Part shown: positions 1 to 8,800 of the stretch, in pieces | Position numbering within the stretch: the stretch's first letter is position 1 | Layout: every line of letters begins with the position of its first letter | Assembly: GCF_025147765.1 (NCBI RefSeq) | Contig: NZ_CP102265.1 | Span: 3,385,001-3,449,000, forward strand | From: Blautia obeum ATCC 29174 | Lineage (GTDB): Bacteria > Bacillota > Clostridia > Lachnospirales > Lachnospiraceae | Length of the DNA stretch: 64,000 nt | Reading direction: 5' to 3' | Made by a program: the position numbers and the translations under genes | The notes under the pieces: model-generated | The model's database searches: none | The model's input: the letters and a program-made list of their open reading frames with translations, nothing else | Told to the model about the DNA's origin: nothing

Positions 1-737
1 TTGATAAAAGAATCCAGAAGCGGTACCAGATCATAATCTCCGACTAAAACATTTCCGTCAGCATCAACATATTCGTTCTTTACCTCTCCATTCTCGTCAA
101 GTACAAGTTTGGATGCACAGCCATCGCCGTCCATATAATGGTAATAGCTGACATCATCCTGCGAAAGGACAAACGGAATCTTACCCTCCGGAACCATGAT
201 CTTGCCCCTGCTCATCGTACCGTCTTTATTTACCGTTGCCATATCATGTGGACTTACCAGTACATAGCCCTTGTCATACATGATCTGAATGATCTTATTA
301 AACTCACTGACTGTTGTCATGACCTGATTATAATTTCCGGATTTTGAATCTCCATCAAATGCTCTGGATGTGTCCTCGATCAATGTATGAAAAAATACAT
401 GTGTGATTTTTTCAAGAGGATATTCAACCAGTGATTTTTTCGCAATCTGACATTTTGCAGCAAGATCCATGTAATCTTTATTTTTTGTAAAATCATCCTG
501 CTTTTTCAGCAATTTGATTGCCTCATCATAATTATACTGCTGATACATGATCGTTGCCTGATCAAGCACAGAATCAGAAGTTTCTGTGTCTGCAGATTCT
601 TTTGAATCCTCTGCATTTGCATAAACGTTCTGTATCATTTTAGATCTTATGCCGTCTGTAACCGGCAGATAACCACTTCCCCCTGTCAGTGCTGCTGCAG
701 TAAGTACTGCTGTAAGTATTAATGCTCTTTTTTTCAT
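1..737 (-). CDS. Polysaccharide deacetylase-like secreted protein, 3' end cut by the window edge
   Basis: The frame is open from an ATG at 737 to the left edge (about 245 residues visible). AAAGGGGA precedes the ATG. The N-terminus MKKRALILTAVLTAAA looks like a signal peptide. The rest aligns closely with the next gene upstream: both have HVFxHTLI, the VMTT..EFNKI block and an LSQDDV..YYHYMDGDG segment, which carries the DD pair expected of a NodB-type deacetylase metal site. The C-terminal half with the second histidine motif would lie outside the window. It begins 20 bases after the stop of its paralog, so the two are a tandem duplication, probably co-transcribed. The likely role is deacetylation of cell-wall or exopolysaccharide at the outer membrane face. 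The family is clear from the paralog; the substrate is inferred. Confidence 0.8.
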   Translation of the reverse strand, partial: MKKRALILTAVLTAAALTGGSGYLPVTDGIRSKMIQNVYANAEDSKESADTETSDSVLDQATIMYQQYNYDEAIKLLKKQDDFTKNKDYMDLAAKCQIAKKSLVEYPLEKITHVFFHTLIEDTSRAFDGDSKSGNYNQVMTTVSEFNKIIQIMYDKGYVLVSPHDMATVNKDGTMSRGKIMVPEGKIPFVLSQDDVSYYHYMDGDGCASKLVLDENGEVKNEYVDADGNVLVGDYDLVPLLDSFI

Positions 738-757
738 TCTTTATCCCCTTTTATCAG

Positions 758-2308
758 TTATGCCATTGGCGGCACCGGTGTCGGTCTTACCGGATCAAAA
801 ACACTCTTTACATCAAAAAGATCCTCCAGAAGCTCCGGGTGGTAATACATACGGTATCCGTCCAAATTTCTTCTCCCCTGACGGAAATACCGCTCTCTTA
901 TCTGTACATAATATTTACTTGAATCTACATTGCAAAAATAATTGTATCCTGCACCTTTTAAATATTCGAATTTATCGCCGTGATAATCCTCCGGTCCACA
1001 GAGATCTGTACCAAACGCAAATATAATGATATCTGTACCTCCGATCAGCGGATCTACATTATCTTTGAATTTCTGGGTATCGGTCTGAAGTGTTTCCAGT
1101 CCTATCTGCCCTACATTCTGATGCCCCCAGGTGTGACTTGCAAAAAGCCATCCCTCTGCTTTCATGGCATCTGCGACTTTCTTGGCGCCCTCTCTTTCTT
1201 TCGCCAGACTGAAATCAGGATGTGCATCCAACCATTCAACCTTATTGGCATCCAGATCATCCGGACGTGTCTCATAGCTCTGGTCTGTACGATATCCTAA
1301 AATACCATTATAACCGGTAAGTGCCACAATTCCTTTTGCTCCTCTGTATGAAAAATCCGGATGTTCTTCTACAAAACGGTCGATCAGTGGAACCATATCA
1401 TAATCTCCGACAGAAACGCTTCCATCATCCTCTATATATTCGTTCCGGATTTTTCCATTCTCATCAACAACCAGCTTCGATGCATATCCATCACCATCCA
1501 TATAATGATAATAACAGACATCGTCCTGTGAAAGAACAAACGGAATCTTCCCTTCCGGGAGAAGGATCTCTCCTTCTGTTATATTGCCATCAGCATCTGC
1601 CTTAGCCATATCATAGATACTGACCATGACATAGCCTTTCTCATACATAGTCTCTGTAATCTTGTTGAATTCATCGATCGTTGTCATAACTTGATTGTAA
1701 TCAGCTTCTTTATAGTCTCCATCAAATGCTTTAGATGGATCTTTGATCAGTGTATGATAAAAAACATGTGTAACTTCTTCCAGTGGCCAGGACTTACAGG
1801 AAGCTTTTATTTCTTCATATTGTTTTACCGCATCCTGCATTTCTGTATTCTTTTTATAGCCACTGTATTTCTGAAGCAGGCTGATTGCCTTGTCATAATC
1901 ATATTGTACTGCGAGAAGCTTCGCATCTGCCAGAATTTCCTCCGGGGTTCTCTCATCCACTTCCAGATCTGAACGACTCTGTTTCACCGTATCTGTCAAA
2001 GTCGGCTCCGATGAGTCCTTTTCTGCTGATTTTTTTGATGAAACCTGACTTTGCCTGCTTTCTCTGGTCACAAAACTGACAATTCCGGTGACTGCACTCA
2101 CTGCTACCACTACGGTAACAACGGCCATGCTTCCCAATACGATCAGTTTTTTTCTTCGTTCCTGCTTTTTTATGCGATGTTTTCTTGCCTGACGTCTCTC
2201 GCGAAGTGCCTTTTCCTGCTCCTCTGACAAACGTTCCATTTCTTTTATTTCATCTGAATACAGTTTATTCTGACTGGTATTTTTATTCCTGTCGTTTTTC
2301 TTCTCCAT
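758..2308 (-). CDS. Membrane-anchored polysaccharide deacetylase-like protein
   Basis: 516 residues. A start at 2308 is preferred over an in-frame codon 45 bases upstream because GGAGAG lies 5 bases before it. A basic, glutamate-rich cytoplasmic N-terminus (about 1-55) is followed by one membrane helix (about 57-80, rich in V, A and I), an acidic/serine linker, then the extracellular domain. LSQDDV (metal-binding DD) and SHTWGHQN (H-x3-H) match NodB-family deacetylase motifs. Only the membrane helix, not a cleavable signal, distinguishes its N-terminus from the paralog at 1-737, which follows directly. It probably trims acetyl groups from peptidoglycan or another surface glycan. A TATAAT on this strand at 2396-2401 could be its promoter, with a weak -35. 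Confidence 0.8.
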   Translation of the reverse strand: MEKKNDRNKNTSQNKLYSDEIKEMERLSEEQEKALRERRQARKHRIKKQERRKKLIVLGSMAVVTVVVAVSAVTGIVSFVTRESRQSQVSSKKSAEKDSSEPTLTDTVKQSRSDLEVDERTPEEILADAKLLAVQYDYDKAISLLQKYSGYKKNTEMQDAVKQYEEIKASCKSWPLEEVTHVFYHTLIKDPSKAFDGDYKEADYNQVMTTIDEFNKITETMYEKGYVMVSIYDMAKADADGNITEGEILLPEGKIPFVLSQDDVCYYHYMDGDGYASKLVVDENGKIRNEYIEDDGSVSVGDYDMVPLIDRFVEEHPDFSYRGAKGIVALTGYNGILGYRTDQSYETRPDDLDANKVEWLDAHPDFSLAKEREGAKKVADAMKAEGWLFASHTWGHQNVGQIGLETLQTDTQKFKDNVDPLIGGTDIIIFAFGTDLCGPEDYHGDKFEYLKGAGYNYFCNVDSSKYYVQIRERYFRQGRRNLDGYRMYYHPELLEDLFDVKSVFDPVRPTPVPPMA

Positions 2309-2467
2309 ACTAACTCTCCAGACTCTTTGTTCTGTAATTCTTAGTGTACCCACAAATAAATTTATCTTTCAGGTTTTTCTAAAAACCGTAAATTTATTAT
2401 ACCTGTTTCTCTGTACCTTTGCTATAACTTTTCCTGTTCTTTATGGAATTTTATGAATTTGTTTGCC

Positions 2468-2496
2468 TTTTGTAATAAATGATGTTAGAATATAAT
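2468..2496 (+). promoter_or_regulatory. Candidate sigma-A promoter for the small membrane protein at 2541
   Basis: TATAAT at 2491-2496 has a weak -35 (TTTTGT, 2468-2473) at 17 bases. The transcript would start about 40 bases before the ATG at 2541. Confidence 0.45.
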
Positions 2497-2540
2497 TCGC
2501 ATGACATAAGTTTGTAAATTACATATTGAGGAGGGTATCT

Positions 2541-2984
2541 ATGAGTACACTTACCATCGTCCTTCTTGTGATCCTGGTCGTTCTGATCGCTGCTCTGATA
2601 GCTCTTTATTTCTTTGGAAAAAAGGCTCAGAAGAAACAAGAAGAACAGCAGGCCCAGATTGAAGCTGCTAAGCAAACCGTTTCTATGCTGATTATTGATA
2701 AGAAGCGACTTCCGTTAAAAGAATCCGGTCTTCCTCAGATGGTGATCGACCAGGCACCGAAGCTGATGCGCCGTTCCAAACTGCCAATCGTTAAAGCAAA
2801 AGTCGGACCAAAGATCTCCGTTCTGATCGCAGATGAAAAAGTTTTTGATCAGATTCCGGTCAAAAAAGAAGTCAAGGCCGAAGTCAGCGGTTTATATATC
2901 GTTGGCGTTAAAGGAATCCGTGGTTCCCTGGAAACACCGGCTCCTAAGAAAAAAGGCTTTTTCAAAAGATTACTCAACAAATAA
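2541..2984 (+). CDS. Small single-pass membrane protein, function unknown
   Basis: 147 residues. ATG at 2541 is preceded by GAGGAGGG at good spacing; an upstream TTG in frame is not needed. A hydrophobic helix (about residues 3-24, VLLVILVVLIAALIALYFF) is followed by a short K/Q/E-rich coiled-coil-like stretch (about 28-45) and a soluble basic domain ending in a lysine-rich tail. The layout suggests an N-out or N-in anchor with a cytoplasmic domain. I do not recognise the family. It is a single-gene unit with its own promoter and terminator, convergent with the DUF1934 gene. Confidence 0.75.
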   Translation: MSTLTIVLLVILVVLIAALIALYFFGKKAQKKQEEQQAQIEAAKQTVSMLIIDKKRLPLKESGLPQMVIDQAPKLMRRSKLPIVKAKVGPKISVLIADEKVFDQIPVKKEVKAEVSGLYIVGVKGIRGSLETPAPKKKGFFKRLLNK

Positions 2985-2996
2985 GGACACATGCAA

Positions 2997-3035
2997 AATG
3001 CCTGAGAGAATCATCTCCCAGGCATTTCTTTTTTC
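2997..3035 (+). terminator. Rho-independent terminator
   Basis: 13-base arms (2997-3009 and 3014-3026, one mismatch) around a 4-base loop, followed by a T-rich run. It sits between two convergent genes and may serve both. Confidence 0.85.
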
Positions 3036-3057
3036 TCTTTAGTTCTATCAATACTTA

Positions 3058-3504
3058 TTACAATATAAGATTCTCCGAATCTCTGGACTGTGCCTGAACC
3101 GTAAGATAGCAGTCAGCCACATGTTCCTCATTCATATCCAGTGCATAATCAACTTTCAGATGAATATTATCCTCTTCTTCCTGCAATTCCAAACCGGTTG
3201 CTGCAATCCCCATCTGAAGTGTTCCAAACGGTGTAGAATAAAATGTCATATTTTTCTTACCCTGTTCGAAAACCATATGTACATTTACCTGCCCCTGCTT
3301 GCGGACTTCCACTCCCTGCGCCGACATCTTGATATAGTTGACCGTCGGTTCTGCCGTATCGTCCATCATTTCTTCATAACGAAGATAATGGCTTCCATTT
3401 CGATAATAATACTGTCCCGGGACAACGATCTCGATTGGTTCCTGTTCCTCTTCCGGATCCATCATTTGAAGTCCGCGTACATGTATAAGTACATCTTTTT
3501 TCAT
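3058..3504 (-). CDS. DUF1934 family protein
   Basis: 148 residues from an ATG at 3504 with GGAGAG four bases upstream. The calycin/lipocalin-like beta-barrel pattern (alternating strands, GQYYYRNGSHYLRYEE, MTFYSTPFGTLQMG) matches the YwiB/DUF1934 family of small cytoplasmic Firmicute proteins of unknown function. It lies 25 bases downstream of murI on the same strand, so it is probably co-transcribed with it. Confidence 0.85.
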   Translation of the reverse strand: MKKDVLIHVRGLQMMDPEEEQEPIEIVVPGQYYYRNGSHYLRYEEMMDDTAEPTVNYIKMSAQGVEVRKQGQVNVHMVFEQGKKNMTFYSTPFGTLQMGIAATGLELQEEEDNIHLKVDYALDMNEEHVADCYLTVQAQSRDSENLIL

Positions 3505-3529
3505 ATATCTCTCCTGATTCTGATAATTA

Positions 3530-4351
3530 TCAATATTTTTCAATATCAATTTTCTTAGTCATTTCCACATCATACGGAAGAATCGAATTGGCAAATTCCT
3601 TAAACTCATCTGCAAGATCACTTACATAAAATCGATAAGGAAATTCCTCTTCCTGCTGTCCGGTACTGAGCATATTTGTTTTCTGCAGAAGATTCTTCAG
3701 TTCCAAAGCCGTCTCATACGCCGGATTTACCAGTCTTACTTTTTCTCCCATAACTTCCCGGATCGTAGATCGGATCAGCGGATAATGCGTACAGCCGAGA
3801 ATCAGTGTATCCACATCTTTATCTTTCAGTTCCTGCAGATATCGGTTTGCAACTTCTACGGTCACCGGATCATGCAGCCAGCCTTCCTCTACCAGAGGTA
3901 CAAACAGTGGGCAGGCCTTACCGATCACCGTAATTTCCGGATCCAGTTTCTTCAGATAAGCTTCGTGAATTCCACTGCCAACTGTGCCGACCGTACCGAT
4001 CACACCAACTCTTTTATTGACCGTCTCTTCTGCAGCAACCTTTGCTCCTGCTCCAATCACACCAAGAACCGGTATATCCTGTTCATGCTGTACCGCATCA
4101 AGCGCAAATGCACTTGCTGTGTTACAGGCGATCACAATTGCTTTCGCCTGCTGTTCTTTCAGAAAATGAATGATCTGTCTGGAGTAGCGAATAACCGTAT
4201 CTCTGGATTTACTGCCGTATGGAACTCTGGCTGTATCACCAAAATAAACAATCTTTTCCGAAGGAAGATTACGCATGATCTCACGTGCCACTGTCAGGCC
4301 ACCTACTCCGGAATCAAACACACCGATCGGTGCATCTCTATCTATCTTCAT
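3530..4351 (-). CDS. murI: Glutamate racemase
   Basis: 273 residues, normal for the family. MurI interconverts L- and D-glutamate in the cytoplasm and supplies D-Glu for peptidoglycan. The N-terminal IGVFDSGVGGLTV motif and both catalytic cysteine motifs are present: C76 in IACNTAS and C187 in LGCTHYPL. The start at 4351 has GGAG upstream. The DUF1934 gene follows after 25 bases. The gene begins about 70 bases after the end of the germination operon and may read through from it or use its own promoter. Confidence 0.97.
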   Translation of the reverse strand: MKIDRDAPIGVFDSGVGGLTVAREIMRNLPSEKIVYFGDTARVPYGSKSRDTVIRYSRQIIHFLKEQQAKAIVIACNTASAFALDAVQHEQDIPVLGVIGAGAKVAAEETVNKRVGVIGTVGTVGSGIHEAYLKKLDPEITVIGKACPLFVPLVEEGWLHDPVTVEVANRYLQELKDKDVDTLILGCTHYPLIRSTIREVMGEKVRLVNPAYETALELKNLLQKTNMLSTGQQEEEFPYRFYVSDLADEFKEFANSILPYDVEMTKKIDIEKY

Positions 4352-4375
4352 ATGTAATTCTCCAGTTCTGTTTTA

Positions 4376-4412
4376 TATGTTCGAAAAAGTAAAATGAACT
4401 TTTCCGAACATA
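4376..4412. repeat. 15-bp imperfect inverted repeat between the germination operon and murI
   Basis: Arms TATGTTCGAAAAAGT and ACTTTTCCGAACATA (one mismatch) around a 7-base AT-rich loop. There is no T-run on either side, so a classical terminator is doubtful. It could be an mRNA structure or a regulator site in the murI leader. Confidence 0.6.
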
Positions 4413-4420
4413 TCGATATC

Positions 4421-4669
4421 TTACCACCTCTCAATAGCTTTCGCAAGCCAGAAGGATATCTTTGGCCTCTGTTCTGATGGAAATTTTTCGACATCGCAGC
4501 CATACTGATCCCATTCTGAAAAACAGAACTCCGGATAAATACTGCCCCACCATGCCAGAACATTTTTCTGCGATCCCCTCCATTCTATTCCACACAGCAG
4601 ACTGATGACTATCATTCCTGTTATCATAGAGAGCAGGATTCTGTTTTCTTTTTTGTATATCTGTTTCAT
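4421..4669 (-). CDS. Small membrane protein at the end of the germination operon, unknown
   Basis: 82 residues. A strong AGGAGG lies 7 bases before the ATG at 4669, which supports a real gene despite its size. One hydrophobic helix (about residues 11-27, LLSMITGMIVISLLCGI) is followed by a Trp/Phe-rich, probably extracytoplasmic domain with two cysteines. It begins 78 bases after the stop of the gerAB::gerAC fusion. I do not recognise it. From position it may be an accessory of the germinant receptor, comparable in size to the small GerD/GerX-type extras found beside some ger operons, but no homology was demonstrated. Confidence 0.65.
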   Translation of the reverse strand: MKQIYKKENRILLSMITGMIVISLLCGIEWRGSQKNVLAWWGSIYPEFCFSEWDQYGCDVEKFPSEQRPKISFWLAKAIERW

Positions 4670-4747
4670 CCCGGAACCTCCTGTTTCTTTTTGTTATTTG
4701 CTTTGCAAAATAATATTCTTTCAGAAGTATTCCCCAAAATCGCCATA

Positions 4748-6418
4748 TTATTCCAGCCAGACCTGGATCTGATCTTCGGAAAGTGTAATTTTCGGAAGTT
4801 TCTTTAAAGTTCCATTCTGATACCACTGATAATAGACCTGCCGCAGAGTCACACCATTTTTCTGTTCTCTGTCCATTCGGTTTTCCATAAGACCTGTAAT
4901 ATATTCTCCGACCGATGTTCCACCTTCCTTCCAGCCCAGCAGTTTTTCCGGTTCCTGCGTCTGAAATACATATATATTTTCTCCTGCCAGCGGTTCTTCT
5001 CTGAGATATTCAAAAAAATCTTTCCACATATCGGTTTCAGCCAGGTCCTGACTCAGTATCAGTGTCTGCAAATGTCCGATATCCAGATATTTTTCCTGGG
5101 ATCTTTCATAACGACTTTTTATTTCCTCAAAACTTTTCCCACGGACCTGGAGTGTCTGATTGCCATCCTCTTCCTCTTTTCCCTGACCGGTCGCTCTGGG
5201 AAGATCCGGCATTGCATAGGTCAGAATGTATTCTCCCTCAGACACATCAACTCCCATAGCCAGCGGATACATTCTCTTTTCCGGTTCTATTCCGGCACAA
5301 CCGGTACAGCTCAGAATAAATACCATTAAAACAGCCACTGCAGAAGCTGTTTTTTTTCTTCTCTTTTTCTGTCCCCGGAAAAGCAGACAGATCTGGATCA
5401 GCACCAGTCCCGGAACAAAAAATGTTCCCAGATACATTTTGTAGAAATCTGCGATCCCGCTGTCATTTATTCTGACAAAAGAAAACGCATAGATTACTAT
5501 GGGAAGCCAGTATTTTCCGCTTCTCAGATGCACCGTATCCAGTATACGGATTCCATAATGGAAACAGCTTCCCAGTGCAAAAAAAAGCCCGTACAATAAA
5601 AAACCAATCCAGAGTACATCAAACCTGGCAAGTACATTTCCCGGCAGGTCTGCTCCTGCCATCAGCGGAAGGACCGGATAAAGTTCTTTCTGTATCCGTC
5701 CCCACCCCAATACAGAAGGCAGGATAAAAAGAATAAGCAGTAAAATTCCGCTGACTGTTAGAATGGCCGATGTTACAGTTTTGCCGGAATTTCCTCTTTT
5801 TTCAACATTCTGCAACACAAACGGAAGAAGGCTGATTCCCGAAAAAGCACACACCACATCATACGTGCTGTAAACGATCTCCTTTCCCCACAATCGACTT
5901 TCCCGCAGCATTTCTTTCAAATATTCTGCATTCCCCTGCCCGATACACAACAGCAGCATAAGTATGATCACAAATAAAAAAATTCCTCCCGAGACACCGG
6001 CCATCCGCCCTCTGCGCTGCATCCCATGATCTGCACCATATGCACAGACTACAACCGCCCAGAAAATCAGCCATCCGGTTGCAATCCCTGATACTGCCCA
6101 CACCGGTACGATCTGCTCAATGAGTGAAAGAATATAAACTCCTGTCATGATCAGATATATTAAGAAAAAGATTCCCAACAGGCTGCCTTTCAGCTTTCCC
6201 ATTATTTTTACAGGATCTGCATAACAATAAGAAGTTCTTATCAGAAAAAAAACATACAGCAAAAGGATCAGAACTGCCGCCATGATGCCCACTGCTCCAG
6301 ACAGTCCCTGTTCTCCGTTATATCCCGGAATACAGATCAGAAGTGGTGCAAGAAAAGAAAGTATGATCTGATGATACAACTGTCTGTGTGATATACGATT
6401 GTTTTCTGCATACTTCAT
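4748..6418 (-). CDS. GerAB-GerAC fusion spore germination protein, GerAC part truncated
   Basis: 556 residues. Residues 1-350 have about ten hydrophobic segments of an APC-superfamily GerAB transporter subunit. After a basic stretch (RGQKKRRKK) comes a new hydrophobic segment ending in ILSCTGCAG, which looks like the signal and lipobox of a GerAC lipoprotein (C371/C374). This is followed by the typical GerAC start (AMGVDVSEGEYILTYAMPD) and its first domain, ending near residue 556. GerAC is normally a separate lipoprotein of about 370 residues, so only roughly its N-terminal half is present. The start overlaps the gerAA stop by 4 bases (ATGA) with AAGGAG upstream, indicating translational coupling. 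The protein should sit in the spore inner membrane as part of a germinant receptor. Confidence 0.85.
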   Translation of the reverse strand: MKYAENNRISHRQLYHQIILSFLAPLLICIPGYNGEQGLSGAVGIMAAVLILLLYVFFLIRTSYCYADPVKIMGKLKGSLLGIFFLIYLIMTGVYILSLIEQIVPVWAVSGIATGWLIFWAVVVCAYGADHGMQRRGRMAGVSGGIFLFVIILMLLLCIGQGNAEYLKEMLRESRLWGKEIVYSTYDVVCAFSGISLLPFVLQNVEKRGNSGKTVTSAILTVSGILLLILFILPSVLGWGRIQKELYPVLPLMAGADLPGNVLARFDVLWIGFLLYGLFFALGSCFHYGIRILDTVHLRSGKYWLPIVIYAFSFVRINDSGIADFYKMYLGTFFVPGLVLIQICLLFRGQKKRRKKTASAVAVLMVFILSCTGCAGIEPEKRMYPLAMGVDVSEGEYILTYAMPDLPRATGQGKEEEDGNQTLQVRGKSFEEIKSRYERSQEKYLDIGHLQTLILSQDLAETDMWKDFFEYLREEPLAGENIYVFQTQEPEKLLGWKEGGTSVGEYITGLMENRMDREQKNGVTLRQVYYQWYQNGTLKKLPKITLSEDQIQVWLE

Positions 6419-7962
6419 GATTCACGCTCCTTCCTGTCTGTAATCTTTCGCAGACGGATCCTCTGTTCCTTTCTTGCATAGACCGGCCTGTATTTTCTGG
6501 CTTTGAAAGGTATTCGAAAAATACCATTACCTGTCTGTCTAACGGATTGTTCTTCCACAAAAGGCACCAGATACGGTATTCCAAAGCTCAACAGTCCTGA
6601 CAGATGTGATACTGTAAGATAGATACCAAGGACAACTCCATATATTCCAAGATAGCCTCCCAGAATCAAAAATCCATATTTCAGCAGACGAAAAGCAGCT
6701 GCAAATTCTTCATCCGGTATGACCATGGATCCAAGTGCCGTAAGTGCTACGATCATAACAACAATAGGGCTTACCAGATTGGCGCTGACTGCCGCATCTC
6801 CTATGATCAGGCCGCCTACTATTCCGATGGCATTTCCAAGTGCACCGGGTACCCGGACTCCGGCTTCCCGTATCAGTTCAAAAGCGAGTTCCAGTAAAAC
6901 CAGTTCTGTCACACTTGAAAAAGGTACTCCCTCCCTTGCATCTGCAAAAGACAGCAAAAGATTCGTTGGCAATATCTGTGTATGAAACCGGATCACTGCC
7001 AGATACAATCCCGGAAGCAATGTTGCTGTCAGCAATGCCAGATAACGCAGTATTCGAAGAAATGTTGCCATCTCAAAATGATGATACCAGTCTTCACTGC
7101 TCTCCATAAAACTGCTGAATGCACCTGGCAGGATCAGGGCAGACGGAGAATTATCACACAGAAGTGCGATTTTTCCATTGAGAAGTTCCAGTGCCGTCCG
7201 ATCCGGGCGTTCCGTCACCTGATACTGCGGAAAAGGCGAATACCAGGGTTTCTCAGTCAGCTGTTCCAGCATTCCACTGTCCAGAATTCCATCTATTTTG
7301 TATTCTTCCAGCCTGTTTTTGACCTCTTCCAGAAGTTCTTCATGTACCAGATCTTCGATATACAGTATCTGAATCATTGTATTGGAACGGACTCCACTCT
7401 GATATTCTTCTACTTTCATTCGGGTATCACGGATTCTTTTGCGTACAAGCGCAGAATTTGTCTTTACTGAATCCGAGAAACCTTCCCTGGAGCCACGCAA
7501 TACCTTTTCTGATTCTGCCTCAGAGACTCCCATATCCGGATACCCTTTGCTGGAGATTTTCATTGCCTTATTGTAACCATCTATAAAAAACACTGCATTT
7601 CCAGACAGGATTGCTCCAAAAACTTCATCCATATTTTCCAGTTTCTGCACATCTGCAATGCCCAGACTGTTATTTTTGAGAAATTCCTGTATTTTTTCCG
7701 GCGGTATTTTCCAGAAATGATTGATCATTTTTCCAATCGCTGAATCATCTAGCATCATATTCGATACCGTAACTTCAATATAAACCATAAGGCAGTCCAC
7801 TTTACGATCTTCTCCCAGACGCATCGGACGTACCAGAATATCTGCACAATTTTCGCATTGCTTTCGGATATATATCTCATTATCCCTCAGATTTGACGAA
7901 ATCCTGATCTGCTCTGTTTCTTTTACTGATCCTTCTACTGGTCCTTCTACTGCTTCTCTCAT
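6415..7962 (-). CDS. gerAA: GerA-type spore germination receptor subunit A
   Basis: 515 residues, the family's usual size. It is the A subunit of a Ger-type germinant receptor, which gates ion release in the spore inner membrane. A hydrophilic N-terminal half contains PFPQYQVTERPD and the conserved DNSPSALILPG region. The C-terminal half has several membrane helices (about 290-480), with the GNAIGIVGGLIIGDAAV motif. Two ATGs lie in tandem; the second (7962) is preferred because AGGAGG is 5 bases away instead of 2. It is the first gene of the gerAA - gerAB::AC - small ORF operon. Operons of this kind are normally forespore-expressed (sigma-G), but I could not find a convincing sigma-G promoter. 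Confidence 0.93.
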   Translation of the reverse strand: MREAVEGPVEGSVKETEQIRISSNLRDNEIYIRKQCENCADILVRPMRLGEDRKVDCLMVYIEVTVSNMMLDDSAIGKMINHFWKIPPEKIQEFLKNNSLGIADVQKLENMDEVFGAILSGNAVFFIDGYNKAMKISSKGYPDMGVSEAESEKVLRGSREGFSDSVKTNSALVRKRIRDTRMKVEEYQSGVRSNTMIQILYIEDLVHEELLEEVKNRLEEYKIDGILDSGMLEQLTEKPWYSPFPQYQVTERPDRTALELLNGKIALLCDNSPSALILPGAFSSFMESSEDWYHHFEMATFLRILRYLALLTATLLPGLYLAVIRFHTQILPTNLLLSFADAREGVPFSSVTELVLLELAFELIREAGVRVPGALGNAIGIVGGLIIGDAAVSANLVSPIVVMIVALTALGSMVIPDEEFAAAFRLLKYGFLILGGYLGIYGVVLGIYLTVSHLSGLLSFGIPYLVPFVEEQSVRQTGNGIFRIPFKARKYRPVYARKEQRIRLRKITDRKERES

Positions 7963-8005
7963 CATTTCCTCCTGAAGACAGATACCTGCTATAATAAAAT
8001 TGAGA

Positions 8006-8040
8006 ATAAAAAAAGAGATACACTTTATGCATCTCTTTTA
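8006..8040 (-). terminator. Rho-independent terminator after the GntR gene
   Basis: Read on the minus strand, AAAAGAGAT and ATCTCTTTT form the stem, followed by a 7-T run. It separates the ispE-gntR unit from gerAA. Confidence 0.85.
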
Positions 8041-8088
8041 GAATAACCAGATTATAAGATTTTATGTGTGCAGACACTGCTGACCGTT

Positions 8089-8784
8089 TTATTTATGAAC
8101 CTGTCGGTTCTGTGTCTCTTCACGGATAGACCGTATGATCGCCTCCCGCTGATTCTCAATATGCTGATAGGAAATCTCCTGCGCCTGTTTTACATCACGA
8201 TTACGGATTGCTTCGTAAATTTCTTCATGTTCTTTGACGAGAAGATTTCTTGTCTCTTCATCCTTCAGATACTCCACACGGTAACGATAAATCTGTTCCC
8301 GAAGATTATTCAATACCTGATTCAGTCTTCTGTTATCAGAAGATTTATAAATCACTTCGTGAAATGCCACATCGGCCTCTGCAAGCTTGACCAGATTACC
8401 CTCTGCCATAGTTGCTTCGAAGTCTTTGGCCGCTTTCCACAATTCCGCCAGCTGTTCCTCTGTCATACGTGCACATGCATTTTCAATAGAAAGATTTTCC
8501 AGAGCAATTCGAACTTCCAGAACATCATTCAGATCTTTCTCTGTGATATTGGCAACCTGTGCACCTCTTCGGGGAATCATCACAACCAGACCTTCCAGTT
8601 CCAGTTTTCGCATAGCTTCCCTTACCGGAGTCCTGCTGACACCAAGACGTTCTGCAAGTGCAATTTCCATCAGTCGTTCTCCTGGCTTCAGTTCACCTTT
8701 TAAAATTGCTTTACGGAGTGTATTAAATACAACATCGCGTAATGGCAGATATTCATTCATGTCTACAGAAAAATCATTTATCAT
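8089..8784 (-). CDS. GntR-family (FadR/FCD type) transcriptional regulator
   Basis: 231 residues. The start at 8784 is set by GGGGAAG 5 bases upstream; the open frame extends further but without a ribosome site. Winged helix (about 10-75): LAERLGVSRTPVREAMRKLELEGLV is the GntR recognition region. The C-terminal all-helical FCD domain (about 85-215) keeps DVAFHEVIYKSSDN, which carries the Asp/His metal-ligand pattern of this domain. It begins 16 bases after the ispE stop and is co-transcribed with it. The ligand (usually a carboxylate) and targets are unknown. Confidence 0.92.
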   Translation of the reverse strand: MINDFSVDMNEYLPLRDVVFNTLRKAILKGELKPGERLMEIALAERLGVSRTPVREAMRKLELEGLVVMIPRRGAQVANITEKDLNDVLEVRIALENLSIENACARMTEEQLAELWKAAKDFEATMAEGNLVKLAEADVAFHEVIYKSSDNRRLNQVLNNLREQIYRYRVEYLKDEETRNLLVKEHEEIYEAIRNRDVKQAQEISYQHIENQREAIIRSIREETQNRQVHK

Positions 8785-8800
8785 AAGTACTTCCCCTTTC

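Noticed and set aside
4376..4412. LexA (GAAC-N4-GTTC) box
   Set aside because: The half-sites are arranged as GTTC...GAAC with wrong spacing.
4431..4826. 131-codon minus frame between the gerAB::AC fusion and the 82-residue ORF
   Set aside because: Overlaps both supported genes, has no ribosome site, and does not restore the missing part of GerAC.
7980..8005. Sigma-G promoter for gerAA
   Set aside because: A GCATA-like -35 is present but no matching -10 at 17-18 bases.
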